Notes under the pieces: model-generated | Told to the model about the DNA's origin: nothing | The model's input: the letters and a program-made list of their open reading frames with translations, nothing else | The model's database searches: none | Source of the DNA: 2-02-FULL-55-14 sp964581115 | GTDB taxonomy: Bacteria > Bacteroidota > Ignavibacteria > UBA10030 | Length of the DNA stretch: 33,640 nt | Reading direction: 5' to 3' | Assembly (NCBI GenBank): GCA_964581115.1 | Contig: CAZOMY010000033.1 | Span: forward strand, 1 to 33,640 | Made by a program: the position numbers and the translations under genes | Shown: positions 7,108 through 15,469 of the stretch, in pieces | How the letters are laid out: each line of letters begins with the position of its first letter | How positions within the stretch are numbered: the first letter of the stretch is position 1

Positions 7108-7623
7108 ATGAGGATCGGCATTACGCATTTCGGGGTCCGAAAGAGCATCACGACCGCTTTGGCCCTTCTCTTGGGCTGTTCCTACTCCTTCAAAGGCGGC
7201 ACGGTGCCACCGCACCTGAAGACCGTCGCCATTCCTGTGGTCGATGACGTCAGCGGCTATGGGGACCCGTCGTTGCGGGAGCATTTCACGCGCGAATTGA
7301 CGCAGCGATTCATCACTGATGCGACACTCGAGCTGGCCGACCGGAACACGGCCGACGCCGTGCTCGAAGGTTCCATCGTGGAGGTGCGAGATGCGCCCAA
7401 CGTCTTGCAGGGGGGTGAGAACGTCGCCCAGCGGCGCATCACGGTGCGGGTGAAGATGGCATTCAACGATCTCAAACTGCGCAAGAAAATGTGGGACAAG
7501 GAATTCTCCAACTGGGGAGACTACCCGTCCGGTGGCGGGCTCACCCAGCGACAGGCCGGCATCAGCGAGGCCGTCCGCAAGATCACCGAGGACATTCTTA
7601 ACGATACCGTCGCAGGATGGTAG
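7108..7623 (+). CDS. lptE: LptE-family LPS-assembly lipoprotein
   Basis: A 171-residue predicted outer-membrane lipoprotein. A signal sequence ends in a lipobox-like LLLGC with C24 as the lipidated residue, followed by SYSFKGG. The mature part resembles the LptE family of Bacteroidota/Chlorobi (PPHLKTVAIPVVDDVSGYGDPSLREHFTRELTQRFITD, then LEGSIVEVRDAP), which plugs the LptD barrel during lipopolysaccharide export. The final segment (EAVRKITEDILNDTVAGW) is also typical. GGGGTG lies a few bases before the ATG. The gene order miaB - sigma-54 activator - lptE supports the call. The glycosyltransferase gene starts only seven bases later, suggesting one transcript for envelope genes. Confidence 0.9.
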   Translation: MRIGITHFGVRKSITTALALLLGCSYSFKGGTVPPHLKTVAIPVVDDVSGYGDPSLREHFTRELTQRFITDATLELADRNTADAVLEGSIVEVRDAPNVLQGGENVAQRRITVRVKMAFNDLKLRKKMWDKEFSNWGDYPSGGGLTQRQAGISEAVRKITEDILNDTVAGW

Positions 7624-7630
7624 AACCCGT

Positions 7631-9160
7631 ATGCATACCGCATTGATACTGCTCGATCCCCTTGACGTGCTCACCAGCGATCTGATCGCCGACGTCATTC
7701 TGACCGTCTACTTTCTCTCACTCCTCCTGCTCTTCGCGTTCGGAGCGCACGGCTTCCTGATGGTGTACCACTACCTCAAGCAGCAAAAACAGGCGCGCCG
7801 AGTGCAGCCCCCCCTGACGGCGACGCCGCCGGTGACGATCCAACTGCCGATCTTCAACGAGCTCTACGTCGTCGAACGTCTCATCGACGCCGTCTGCGCC
7901 ATTGACTATCCGAAAGATCAACTGGAGATCCAGGTACTCGACGACTCGACGGACGAAACAACAACGATCGCCGTCCGGGCGGTCGAGGCCTACCAGGCGC
8001 TTGGCTATGACATCAAGCACATTCACCGGACCGACCGGACCGGCTACAAGGCCGGAGCGCTGAAGAACGGGCTTGCGCAGGCGCGCGGCGAATTCGTAGC
8101 GATCTTCGACGCCGACTTTGTCCCCAATCCGGATTTCCTCCAAAAGACGATCCCGCACTTCGCCAATCCAAAGGTCGCTCTCGTGCAGACGCGCTGGGAG
8201 CATCTGAACAGCGAGTATTCGCTCTTGACGCGCGCCCAAGCCATGGCGCTCGACGGTCACTTTGTGATGGAGCAAAACATTCGCAATCAGGCCGGCTTCT
8301 TCATCAACTTCAACGGGACCGGCGGCATCTGGCGCGCCGAGGCGATCCGCGACGCGGGTAACTGGCAATCGGACACGCTCACGGAGGACCTTGACCTGTC
8401 GTACCGGGCCCAACTGCGAGGCTGGCAGTTCGTCTATCTGAACGACGTCACGTCTCCAGCAGAGCTGCCGGCCGAGGTCAATGCGCTCAAGTCGCAGCAA
8501 TTCCGATGGACGAAAGGGGCCATCGAAACGGCCCGGAAGATGCTGCCGGAGGTCTGGCGTTCGGACCTTCCGCTGCGCATCAAACTGCATTCGACGTTCC
8601 ATCTCACGAACAACATCGTCTTTCCGTTCATCATCCTCGCCGGCATTCTCAATGTGCCCCTCGTCTTCATCAAGAACCAGGGAGGACACGAGGCCTACTT
8701 TGCGCTGATGTCGGTGTTCGTCCTTGCGTTCATCGGCTCGTTCTTGTTCTATCTGTATTCTCAGAAGGCGGTGTATCCCGACTGGCGGCGGCGCATCATG
8801 CTGTTCCCGCTCTTCATGGCCGGCAGCATGGGCTTTGCCGTGAATAATTCTCGTGCCGTGTTCGAAGGACTCTTCAAGAAAAAGAGCGAGTTCGTCCGAA
8901 CGCCGAAGTACGCGATCACGGGCAAGGACGATTCGTGGAAGGAGAAGCGGTACGTCGGCAGAAAGGCCGACTGGGTCGTCTACATCGAGTTCGCACTGGC
9001 CGTGTATTGCTTCTTTGGGGTGCTTTCTTCATTATACTACCTCGAGATCGCCGCGCTACCGTTTCAACTGATGTACCTCCTCGGGTTTTCGTTCGTGTCG
9101 TGGCTCTCGATCAAACATGCCCTCGCGGCAAGGAAACTGACACAGCGCACGACGGTGTAA
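7631..9160 (+). CDS. Cellulose-synthase-like family 2 glycosyltransferase
   Basis: A 509-residue membrane processive-type GT2. Residues 18-45 form the first membrane segment. The catalytic domain follows with DDSTD at 104-108, the metal-binding DAD at 160-162, the catalytic-base TED at 251-253 and QQFRW at 289-293, which is the complete D,D,D,QxxRW set of processive synthases. Three to five hydrophobic segments lie between about 320 and 500. No PilZ domain is present. Substrate and product are not readable from the sequence; related proteins make beta-glucans or transfer sugars to lipids. The ATG at 7631, seven bases after lptE, is preferred since upstream codons overlap lptE. The TPR gene starts directly at its stop codon. 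Confidence 0.92.
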   Translation: MHTALILLDPLDVLTSDLIADVILTVYFLSLLLLFAFGAHGFLMVYHYLKQQKQARRVQPPLTATPPVTIQLPIFNELYVVERLIDAVCAIDYPKDQLEIQVLDDSTDETTTIAVRAVEAYQALGYDIKHIHRTDRTGYKAGALKNGLAQARGEFVAIFDADFVPNPDFLQKTIPHFANPKVALVQTRWEHLNSEYSLLTRAQAMALDGHFVMEQNIRNQAGFFINFNGTGGIWRAEAIRDAGNWQSDTLTEDLDLSYRAQLRGWQFVYLNDVTSPAELPAEVNALKSQQFRWTKGAIETARKMLPEVWRSDLPLRIKLHSTFHLTNNIVFPFIILAGILNVPLVFIKNQGGHEAYFALMSVFVLAFIGSFLFYLYSQKAVYPDWRRRIMLFPLFMAGSMGFAVNNSRAVFEGLFKKKSEFVRTPKYAITGKDDSWKEKRYVGRKADWVVYIEFALAVYCFFGVLSSLYYLEIAALPFQLMYLLGFSFVSWLSIKHALAARKLTQRTTV

Positions 9161-10648
9161 ATGGACGCCGCCCAGCAGGAGATCGCCGCCCTTGAGCGCC
9201 TCGTCGGCCCGCAAGGGACCTCGCCCCTCTTTGCCCGGCTTGCGGACCTCTATCTCCAAGCGGGCCGCCCGCAGGACGCTCTGCGCGTCTGCGACGCCGG
9301 CCTGGCCAGCTTTCCGTTCTATACCACTGGCCACTTCGTCAAGGGGCGAACCCTCCTCGCCCTTGAGATGATGAATGAAGCCCGCCGCGAACTCGAATTC
9401 GTTCGCGACTGGCTCCCGACCAACCCCACCATCTGGCAGTACATCGACAGCCTTCCGGTCGACGAGAGCCAATCGCTCACACTCGAACCCGAGCCGACCG
9501 TCGAGACGGCCGGCGAGACGCTGGCGCCGGAGGCCGAGGCTCCCGCCATCGCTTCGACCGAACCGAACTACTTCAGCGCGCTCACCGATGCCGCTCCCCC
9601 GCAAGCGGCCGCCGACACCGAGCCATCGCCGACAACTGCCGCCGAGACGAACGTCTTCGGCCTTCCTTCAGAGGCCCCGCCAGGATTCAGCGGATTCGGT
9701 GGATTCGCGGGCGCTCCGGCCGAATCGCCGGTGGCCGAGCCCGAGTCGCCCATGGAGGCATTCGGCGGTCTCGACGCCTTTGGGGGCTTTACGCAGACGC
9801 CGACGGAGACAGCAACCATCAGCCCAGAAGAGCCGATGCCGAGCTATGAGGAGACGGTAACCTCGGCGCTTGGCACCGGGGCGCCAGGATTCATCGCGAC
9901 GGAAGCGGGAGAGACCTTCGAAGCATATGCCGACCGTCTGCGTCTGGAGTTGGGGCCGACGGGCATAATCACGCTTGATCAGTTCCTAGACGGTGAGGGG
10001 ATCCTTCCTTCGGCATCCGTTGCGACCGACGTTGAGCCGATCGTCGGGACCCCGGTGCCGGAAGCTTCCTTCGATGCACCTGCGGCGGATATGTCGCTTG
10101 CGCCCGGGATCGATACCACGCCCTCAGCCCCGTCGATGCCTACGGCTTCAGAGGGATTCGACTTGAGCGGATTTCCCGCGATGTCGATCGAAGCGGAACC
10201 GTCGCTCCCTCCTTCCGTCGACGACGTCTCATCGGGCGGTTTGGATCTGAGTGGATTCCCGACGGCTGATGAACCTTCGCCGCCTCCAGTCAATGCTGAA
10301 CCGGCCTCGTCGCAGGAGGCCGGAGGCTTCACAGGCCCATCCTTCGAGGGTCCTCCGGCGATCACCCCCGACACGTCGATCGAGGGGCTGACAGCCAAGC
10401 TACAAGGCGCCAAGAAGATCACCCCCGTCATTGATTTCTCATCGAAGTCTTCCTCCGACGACGGCGGTACGATGGCCAGCAGCAGTTTCGTGACCCCGAC
10501 CCTGGCTGAGATCTATGCGAAGCAGGGCTGGTTCGATGACGCGATCAAGGCTTATCGGACGCTGGCCAAGACAAAGCCCGCGGAACGGGAGAGGTACGAA
10601 GAACGGATCAAGCAGCTCGAAGAGGAGAAGAAGCAGCAGCAGGGATGA
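9161..10648 (+). CDS. TPR protein with long disordered Pro/Ala/Ser-rich linker
   Basis: A 495-residue cytoplasmic-looking protein whose ATG directly follows the TAA of the glycosyltransferase gene, so expression is almost surely coupled. Residues 1-110 contain TPR-like helices (LFARLADLYLQAGRPQDALRVCDAGL). Residues about 110-430 are low-complexity, acidic and rich in Pro, Ala, Ser and Glu, with recurring short motifs: GFDLSGFP at 332-339, GLDLSGFP at 360-367 and GF-SGFGGF near 175. A final TPR unit (TLAEIYAKQGWFDDAIKAYRTL) is followed by a charged coiled tail. No signal peptide is seen. The architecture suggests a scaffold bridging partners of the envelope glycan machinery, which is inference. 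A terminator-like hairpin follows. Confidence 0.8.
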   Translation: MDAAQQEIAALERLVGPQGTSPLFARLADLYLQAGRPQDALRVCDAGLASFPFYTTGHFVKGRTLLALEMMNEARRELEFVRDWLPTNPTIWQYIDSLPVDESQSLTLEPEPTVETAGETLAPEAEAPAIASTEPNYFSALTDAAPPQAAADTEPSPTTAAETNVFGLPSEAPPGFSGFGGFAGAPAESPVAEPESPMEAFGGLDAFGGFTQTPTETATISPEEPMPSYEETVTSALGTGAPGFIATEAGETFEAYADRLRLELGPTGIITLDQFLDGEGILPSASVATDVEPIVGTPVPEASFDAPAADMSLAPGIDTTPSAPSMPTASEGFDLSGFPAMSIEAEPSLPPSVDDVSSGGLDLSGFPTADEPSPPPVNAEPASSQEAGGFTGPSFEGPPAITPDTSIEGLTAKLQGAKKITPVIDFSSKSSSDDGGTMASSSFVTPTLAEIYAKQGWFDDAIKAYRTLAKTKPAERERYEERIKQLEEEKKQQQG

Positions 10649-10763
10649 AGGACCAGATAGACTTGCCGCGCCACGAAGTGGTCAATGCGTGAAAGCGGCT
10701 ACCTCGTGGCGGTTTCTACGATGTGGATTGCGAATCATCGCAGAATTGAAGCGCGGTACGCAG

Positions 10764-10794
10764 AACAGCCCGGGCAGTGGATGCTCGGGCTGTT
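10764..10794 (+). terminator. Terminator hairpin after the miaB-to-TPR gene run
   Basis: AACAGCCCG at 10764-10772 pairs perfectly with CGGGCTGTT at 10786-10794 around a 13-base loop, and a TTTCCGTT stretch follows. It lies about 115 bases after the TPR gene, in the convergent spacer before rpsT. The T-tail is short, hence moderate confidence. Confidence 0.5.
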
Positions 10795-10862
10795 TCCGTT
10801 CCTACGGGCCTTTCTTTACTCGGGCGTGGGCGCCCGGTCCTTCTCAGGCCAACGTCTTGGCG

Positions 10863-10902
10863 AACCCCTCGACCTTCATTGAAGAACGAAGAGCTCGGGG
10901 TT
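10863..10902 (-). terminator. Weak hairpin after rpsT
   Basis: AACCCC at 10863-10868 can pair with GGGGTT at 10897-10902, with internal CTTC/GAAG pairing in the long loop. It begins a few bases after the rpsT stop codon on the minus strand. The stem is short and no clear T-run follows. Confidence 0.25.
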
Positions 10903-10906
10903 TATC

Positions 10907-11161
10907 TTAGGACAGCTTGTTGACGAACTTCGCCAGCCGCGACTTCTGGTTAGCGGCCATGTTCTTCTTAATGACGCCCTTCGCGCCCAGGCGATCGAGG
11001 TACTTGCTGACCGTCTGCAATGCGGCGGCTCCGTCGACTTTGGTCTTGGCGGCGCGCACCTTCTTAATGAGAGTGCGCATCTTCGAAATGGCGGCCTTGT
11101 TGCGGACGGCGCGCTTGGCGCTCTGACGGACCCGCTTCTCGGCGGACTTGTGTTGCGGCAT
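10907..11161 (-). CDS. rpsT: 30S ribosomal protein S20
   Basis: The 84-residue, strongly basic protein has the S20 sequence pattern from end to end: MPQHKSAEKRVRQSAKRAVRNKA, then a long helical Lys/Arg/Ala-rich body ending KGVIKKNMAANQKSRLAKFVNKL. S20 binds 16S rRNA and helps assemble the 30S subunit. Length and start agree with the family. AGGAG is located eight bases before the ATG, and a TTG-N19-TAATGTAT promoter candidate lies just upstream, giving a very short leader. It is monocistronic and convergent with the TPR gene. Identification is confident. Confidence 0.97.
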   Translation of the reverse strand: MPQHKSAEKRVRQSAKRAVRNKAAISKMRTLIKKVRAAKTKVDGAAALQTVSKYLDRLGAKGVIKKNMAANQKSRLAKFVNKLS

Positions 11162-11182
11162 TGAATGGCTCCTGTTTCACGA

Positions 11183-11212
11183 ATACATTAAAATAGCGAG
11201 AATTCGGGGCAA
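11183..11212 (-). promoter_or_regulatory. Candidate rpsT promoter
   Basis: On the minus strand TTG (11212-11210) is separated by 19 bases from TAATGTAT (11190-11183). The spacing fits the -33/-7 arrangement seen at two other genes here, though the -7 element is a weaker match. Transcription would start around 11176, leaving about 15 bases including the AGGAG site. Confidence 0.35.
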
Positions 11213-11319
11213 TTCCAAGGCGCTTAGCAATCGGGCGGTGAATGGTCGCCGATGAACTCGAATTCTGGCGAAGTCATCAGGGAAGACCCCTACGTGCGCG
11301 ATCGCCGCTTCTTCCGGGT

Positions 11320-11892
11320 TCAATCCAGAAGCCCCGCGGCTCCTCGCAAAAGCCCACGAAGCATGGCCGCCGTCGCCCCCCAGATCCGGTGCACGCCGAA
11401 TTGATAGCTGTACACTGGATGCATCCGACCGTGCCACTCCCGCTCACCTCGCTCTTCGTTGTCCGGATCCAGGAAGAACGACACCGGTACGGAGAACGCC
11501 TCTTCGACCTCGTCAACGTTCAGCACCAGGTCAGGCATCCCTCGCAAGACTCCGATCACAGGGGTGACGACAAACCCGCTCGGGATCTCCAGATCGTCGT
11601 GCTCTCCCAAAAGGTCCAGCGCGGAGGGGACCAGTCCGATCTCCTCTCGGGCCTCCCGGAGGGCGGCAGCCACCGCCCCATGGTCGACGGCGTCGACCGT
11701 TCCCCCGGGAAAAGAGATCTGTCCCTTATGATGCTCCACGCGGTCGGTCCGCTTCGTCAGCAGCACCAGGAGATGTCCATCGTCGTCGATGAGCGGGATC
11801 AGGACGGCTGCGCGGATGGCGCCGGGAGCCGATAGCCGTCGCGGACGATGCGACCGGAGATAGGAGCGAATGTCGGAGAGGAGGAGGCTCAC
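11320..11892 (-). CDS. Nudix hydrolase, CoA pyrophosphatase type
   Basis: A 190-residue Nudix protein of the CoA-diphosphatase subgroup (E. coli NudL / yeast Pcd1 type), which cleaves CoA or acyl-CoA to phosphopantetheine and 3',5'-ADP. The subgroup signature LLTKRTDRVEHHKGQISFPGG (about 44-64) is nearly complete. It runs into the Nudix box, whose catalytic part is ALREAREEIGL at 77-87 with E83 and E84. Aspartates replace the first box glutamate, as is common in this subgroup. The start is a GTG at 11892 that directly abuts the TGA of the upstream PLP-enzyme gene, so translation is probably coupled. The role could be CoA turnover or clean-up of damaged CoA; substrate is inferred from the subgroup motif. 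Confidence 0.9.
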   Translation of the reverse strand: MSLLLSDIRSYLRSHRPRRLSAPGAIRAAVLIPLIDDDGHLLVLLTKRTDRVEHHKGQISFPGGTVDAVDHGAVAAALREAREEIGLVPSALDLLGEHDDLEIPSGFVVTPVIGVLRGMPDLVLNVDEVEEAFSVPVSFFLDPDNEERGEREWHGRMHPVYSYQFGVHRIWGATAAMLRGLLRGAAGLLD

Positions 11893-13131
11893 TCAGATGG
11901 TTCGGAGGGCTTGGTCGAAGTCTGAAATAAGATCATCCACCGCCTCGACTCCCACGGAGATGCGGATCATGCCCGGCGTCACGCCGTGACGCGCCAGCTC
12001 AGCGTCGTCCATGAAGATGTGCGATGAGTAAACCGGGATGCTGACGAGCGTTTCTACGCCGCCGAGCGACATCGCATTGACGGCGACACGCAGATGGTCG
12101 GCGACCTTCGCGGCCGCTTCGACGGGCGTCAGCCGTTTCGAAGGTTTCACTTCGATCGTCACCATGCCGCCGTAGCCGGACATCTGCCTCAGCGCCAACA
12201 CGTGCTGGGGATGCGATGCGAGCCCGGGATACAGCACGCGCTTGACCCGAGGGTGTTGTTCCAGCGCCGTAGCCAGCGCGAAGGCGTTCACGTTCTGACG
12301 CTGAACGCGCAGTTCAAACGTTTTCAACGAACGTCCGAGCAAGAAGGCGGCGAACGGGTCGAGGCAGCCGCCGTGATGCTTCGCGAGTCCTCGCACGCCC
12401 TTGACGAATGTTGCCGAACCGACAACGACGCCGGCGATGATATCGCTGTGCCCTCCCAGGTATTTCGTCGCGCTCTCCGTAATGACGTCCACGCCGAGCT
12501 CGAACGGCTTCTGGTTCAGGATCGATGCAAACGTATTGTCGATCATGACAAGAATGCGATGACCGGCCTTCCGTTCGGCGATTCGGGTCTGGTGCACAAC
12601 CTCCTCGATGTCAACCAAGCCGAGCGTGGGATTGGTCGGCGTCTCGAGATAGACCAGTCGGGTTCGCGGCGTGACGAGTGAGGGCAGGTCGCCGAGACGC
12701 TGCGGGTCCACCCACTTCACTCCGATCTGAAGCTTCGGAAGTTCATCCCGGAACCAGCGGTACGTTCCCCCATAGAGCGCTGGCGTTGAGATGATCTCAT
12801 CTCCGCTTCTTACCGTCGAGAGAATCGCCGTCGTCACGGCCGCCATGCCCGATGAAAAGAGCACCGCCTCGGCTTCTTCGCCCCCCTCCATCAGCGCGAT
12901 CGTTTCCTCAACGTCGCGTACGGTCGGGTTGTGATAACGCGTGTAAACGTAGACGGACGGATCGCCTTTCGCGAACCGCACGGCGTCGTCCGACGACGCA
13001 AAGCGATAGGTCGACGTCTGGTAGATGGGGAGTGCAACGGGCCCTTGGTATGCGTAGAGCTTCTTGCCGTGGATGGAGCGCGTAGAAAGCGAGAGAGGGC
13101 GTGATGGCGTAGCATTCTTCTTCTTGGCCAT
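11893..13131 (-). CDS. Trans-sulfuration family PLP enzyme (cystathionine synthase/lyase-like)
   Basis: A 412-residue member of the Cys/Met-metabolism PLP-dependent family. Seen are YTRYHNPT at 63-70 (phosphate contact from the partner subunit), FSSGMAA at 92-98, LYGGTY at 119-124 with the stacking Y120, ETPTNPT at 163-169, D198 in MIDNT and the PLP lysine K223 in ESATKYLGGHSD. Possible activities are cystathionine gamma-synthase, cystathionine gamma-lyase, O-acetylhomoserine sulfhydrylase or methionine gamma-lyase. I cannot separate these by eye, so no symbol is given. A Lys/Arg-rich N-terminal extension of about 15 residues precedes the conserved core. It is followed directly by the Nudix gene. 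Confidence 0.92.
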   Translation of the reverse strand: MAKKKNATPSRPLSLSTRSIHGKKLYAYQGPVALPIYQTSTYRFASSDDAVRFAKGDPSVYVYTRYHNPTVRDVEETIALMEGGEEAEAVLFSSGMAAVTTAILSTVRSGDEIISTPALYGGTYRWFRDELPKLQIGVKWVDPQRLGDLPSLVTPRTRLVYLETPTNPTLGLVDIEEVVHQTRIAERKAGHRILVMIDNTFASILNQKPFELGVDVITESATKYLGGHSDIIAGVVVGSATFVKGVRGLAKHHGGCLDPFAAFLLGRSLKTFELRVQRQNVNAFALATALEQHPRVKRVLYPGLASHPQHVLALRQMSGYGGMVTIEVKPSKRLTPVEAAAKVADHLRVAVNAMSLGGVETLVSIPVYSSHIFMDDAELARHGVTPGMIRISVGVEAVDDLISDFDQALRTI

Positions 13132-13210
13132 GGCGGTTCGAATGGATGGTGAAGAAGAAGGTAGGAAAAAATGCGGAAGCGGGGGAGGAGCTGCGAGGAG
13201 CCCTCAGCGT

Positions 13211-13260
13211 GGAGCACGGGGCTTGGAGCATCGGAAGCGGTGTCCGGCCCCATGCCCCAT
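13211..13260. repeat. Heptamer-periodic spacer element with inverted arm
   Basis: Units GGAGCAC, GGGGCTT, GGAGCAT and CGGAAGC follow in 7-base phase from 13211. From 13247 two exact GCCCCAT units follow in tandem, complementary in character to the first arm. The element fills the spacer between the DUF5916 gene and the PLP-enzyme gene. Confidence 0.65.
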
Positions 13261-13272
13261 GCTGACGTCGAC

Positions 13273-15393
13273 TCAGATCCGCCACAGATACGACGCTTTG
13301 AAGAAGAATCCCCGGTTCTTTTCGAGGAAGCCGTCGTCACGCACATAGCCGGCTGAGCTCGGATCCCAGCGTTGCCGCTCGTAGATCGAGCCGAAGCCCG
13401 CGTGGATCACGGTTCCGGGGATGTATGTGAACGATACGAGGGCATCCATCGGAAGACGCCGGCGGAAGCCGTTGTACTCGGCCGTCACACGAAAGAACAG
13501 GTATTTATTGAATTGGTATGTCGCCTTGATCCGATTGATCGGGTAGGAGAACAGGAGCGAATCGTCCGAGGTGCGATGCAGGTCCTGGTACGTGAGCTGG
13601 TGATCGATCCGGATCTCGTCATTCGGCTGAAGCGTGATGATCGTTTGCGCTCGTTGTCCGCGCCCTTGCTGGAGAAGTGCGTAGGCCGGAGAGTTGCCGT
13701 AGCGGTAGATGAGCGTCACCCCCAGCCATTTGGTGAATTGCCCTCCTCCTTGCATGTAGACTCCGTTGGTATTAAAGCGGCTGGTCAAGAAGACCTCCGT
13801 TCCCTGCTTCAGCTGCAGCAGGACCGCAAGATTCCCTCGGAAGAGGAGCATGGTGGAAAGAACGTTGGACATCTCCCAGAGTCGGCTGGGTTGGTCGTAC
13901 GTTTGCGACGTCCCGGCACTCAGCGTCACACGGTTCCAAAAATCCGAGACCGGATAGAAGTGGCGCTGGACTGTGCCGCTCAACGAGGTCGTGGCCGCAC
14001 GCACAATGAATCCCATGTCGGCTTGAAAGCCGGGCGAAAGGTCTTCAATGCCGAGAGAAAGGCCGCCGTCGCGGTCCTGGCGATTGAAAGCGAGCGATAG
14101 CGCATGGCCCGAGGTGGATGCGCCCGCCAGACGCGTGCTGGAACCCACAAAGTGCCCCTCGACCATGGAACCGGCTCCGACCCGGACCTGGGCGTCGGCT
14201 CCTCCGATCATGTTGCGGTCGCTCCCGACTCCACGGATCGCCCCGATGCCGCCGACGTAGGAATCGTCGCTCAGACTGCGGCGATACCGAACGATTCCGA
14301 ACTGAGCATCCGTGGCGTTGGCGATCTCGTCGTTCGCCATCAAGACCGCCACCGTATTCTTTTCGCCTATCTTACCCGTCAGGCGCAGGCCAACCTTGGG
14401 GTCGACGATGGCCCGCGTATACACGAAGGACTGTACTGATCCGCCACCGCCGCCAAGGTTGAACAACTCGCGTCCTTCGAGAAAGAAGGGCCGTTTCTCG
14501 GCGAAGAAGAGGTTTGTCCGCAGGTTCACGTCCACCTGTCCGGCATCGGCCTCGACTTGGCTGAAATCCGGATTGTATGTCCCGTCAAGGACCAGGTCGG
14601 AGGTGATGCCATACTTGAGCGTCAAACTCCCCTCGCGTCGAACATCGCGCACCTGCATTGTGTCGCTGATGCGGGCATATTGTTGGTTGAACGTCACTCC
14701 CGGCAGGACTTCGAACAGCGTTCTGTGCTCAAGCCCTGTGTAGACCATCGGAATCATCTGTGAGAAGAACGCAAAGCCCTTCGAGGGGTCCATCGCCGGA
14801 TACGACCCATGCTCATTGCGCCGGCTGATGTAGCGCTCGAAAAAAACGCTCATCGTCGTCTGCTCGTCGTTGCGATAGCGGATGCTTTTAAGCGGGATCT
14901 GGACCTCGACGACGTATCCGTCGTCCGTCATCGATCCGGCGCTGTACCAGACGAGGTCGACGCTGAAATCTTCCTTGCCGCTGGCATACCGACTGTCCAT
15001 TTGAATGCCATGCGGATTGACGTAGAGGGCCGTCAGTCCCTGCTGATCGCCGAAGGTGTCGAGATTGATGCAGACCCAATCGTCCGACCGGATGTTGTCG
15101 CGAACGGCCAGCGAGGTCTTGACGAGCCCCGGGTCGTCATAGCATCGAAAGGCAAAGTACAGATTTGCCGGATCGTAGACCATCCAAACGACGGTCCGTT
15201 GCTCCTGTGTCTTGCCGAAATCGGGAGCGAACGTGATGAAATTCGAGACGCTCGGAGCGTCGGTCCATGCAACGTCATCCATCCGCCCGTCGATCAGTGG
15301 CGGAGTCGATACGGCGGCGGGACGCAGGGGCTGTGCGCTCGTGAAGGGTGAGTTGAGGAGGCAAAGGACGAGGCAGAGAATGCTGCGAGACAT
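13273..15393 (-). CDS. DUF5916 outer-membrane-type protein with N-terminal CBM9-like domain
   Basis: A 706-residue exported protein. The signal peptide is residues 1 to about 21 (MSRSILCLVLCLLNSPFTSAQ). Next comes a carbohydrate-binding-family-9/DOMON-like domain of about 180 residues (PPLIDGRMDDVAWTDAPSVSNF, LYFAFRCYDDP, GYVVEVQIPLKSIRY). The remaining about 480 residues form a DUF5916 region rich in alternating beta strands (FFAEKRPFFLEGRELFNLG is the family hallmark), ending in an aromatic strand ASYLWRI. It probably forms an outer-membrane beta-barrel. The function of the family is unknown. The ATG at 15393 is chosen because it starts the signal peptide; codons upstream look non-coding. 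It lies 76 bases after a three-gene unknown operon on the same strand. Confidence 0.88.
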   Translation of the reverse strand: MSRSILCLVLCLLNSPFTSAQPLRPAAVSTPPLIDGRMDDVAWTDAPSVSNFITFAPDFGKTQEQRTVVWMVYDPANLYFAFRCYDDPGLVKTSLAVRDNIRSDDWVCINLDTFGDQQGLTALYVNPHGIQMDSRYASGKEDFSVDLVWYSAGSMTDDGYVVEVQIPLKSIRYRNDEQTTMSVFFERYISRRNEHGSYPAMDPSKGFAFFSQMIPMVYTGLEHRTLFEVLPGVTFNQQYARISDTMQVRDVRREGSLTLKYGITSDLVLDGTYNPDFSQVEADAGQVDVNLRTNLFFAEKRPFFLEGRELFNLGGGGGSVQSFVYTRAIVDPKVGLRLTGKIGEKNTVAVLMANDEIANATDAQFGIVRYRRSLSDDSYVGGIGAIRGVGSDRNMIGGADAQVRVGAGSMVEGHFVGSSTRLAGASTSGHALSLAFNRQDRDGGLSLGIEDLSPGFQADMGFIVRAATTSLSGTVQRHFYPVSDFWNRVTLSAGTSQTYDQPSRLWEMSNVLSTMLLFRGNLAVLLQLKQGTEVFLTSRFNTNGVYMQGGGQFTKWLGVTLIYRYGNSPAYALLQQGRGQRAQTIITLQPNDEIRIDHQLTYQDLHRTSDDSLLFSYPINRIKATYQFNKYLFFRVTAEYNGFRRRLPMDALVSFTYIPGTVIHAGFGSIYERQRWDPSSAGYVRDDGFLEKNRGFFFKASYLWRI

Positions 15394-15469
15394 ACAGGGT
15401 CGAAGGAATCGTGATCGGTGCGAAGCGTTGGAAAGATACGGTACGACAGGTCGGAAGCTCGAGGCCTGG

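Noticed and set aside
7532..7630. Longer N-terminus for the GT2 glycosyltransferase
   Set aside because: It would overlap lptE by 92 bases with an Arg/Ser/Pro-rich shadow sequence; the ATG at 7631 directly precedes the first membrane segment.
10685..10882. Short plus-strand frame downstream of the TPR gene
   Set aside because: It contains the terminator-like hairpin, has no recognisable features and lies in a convergent spacer.
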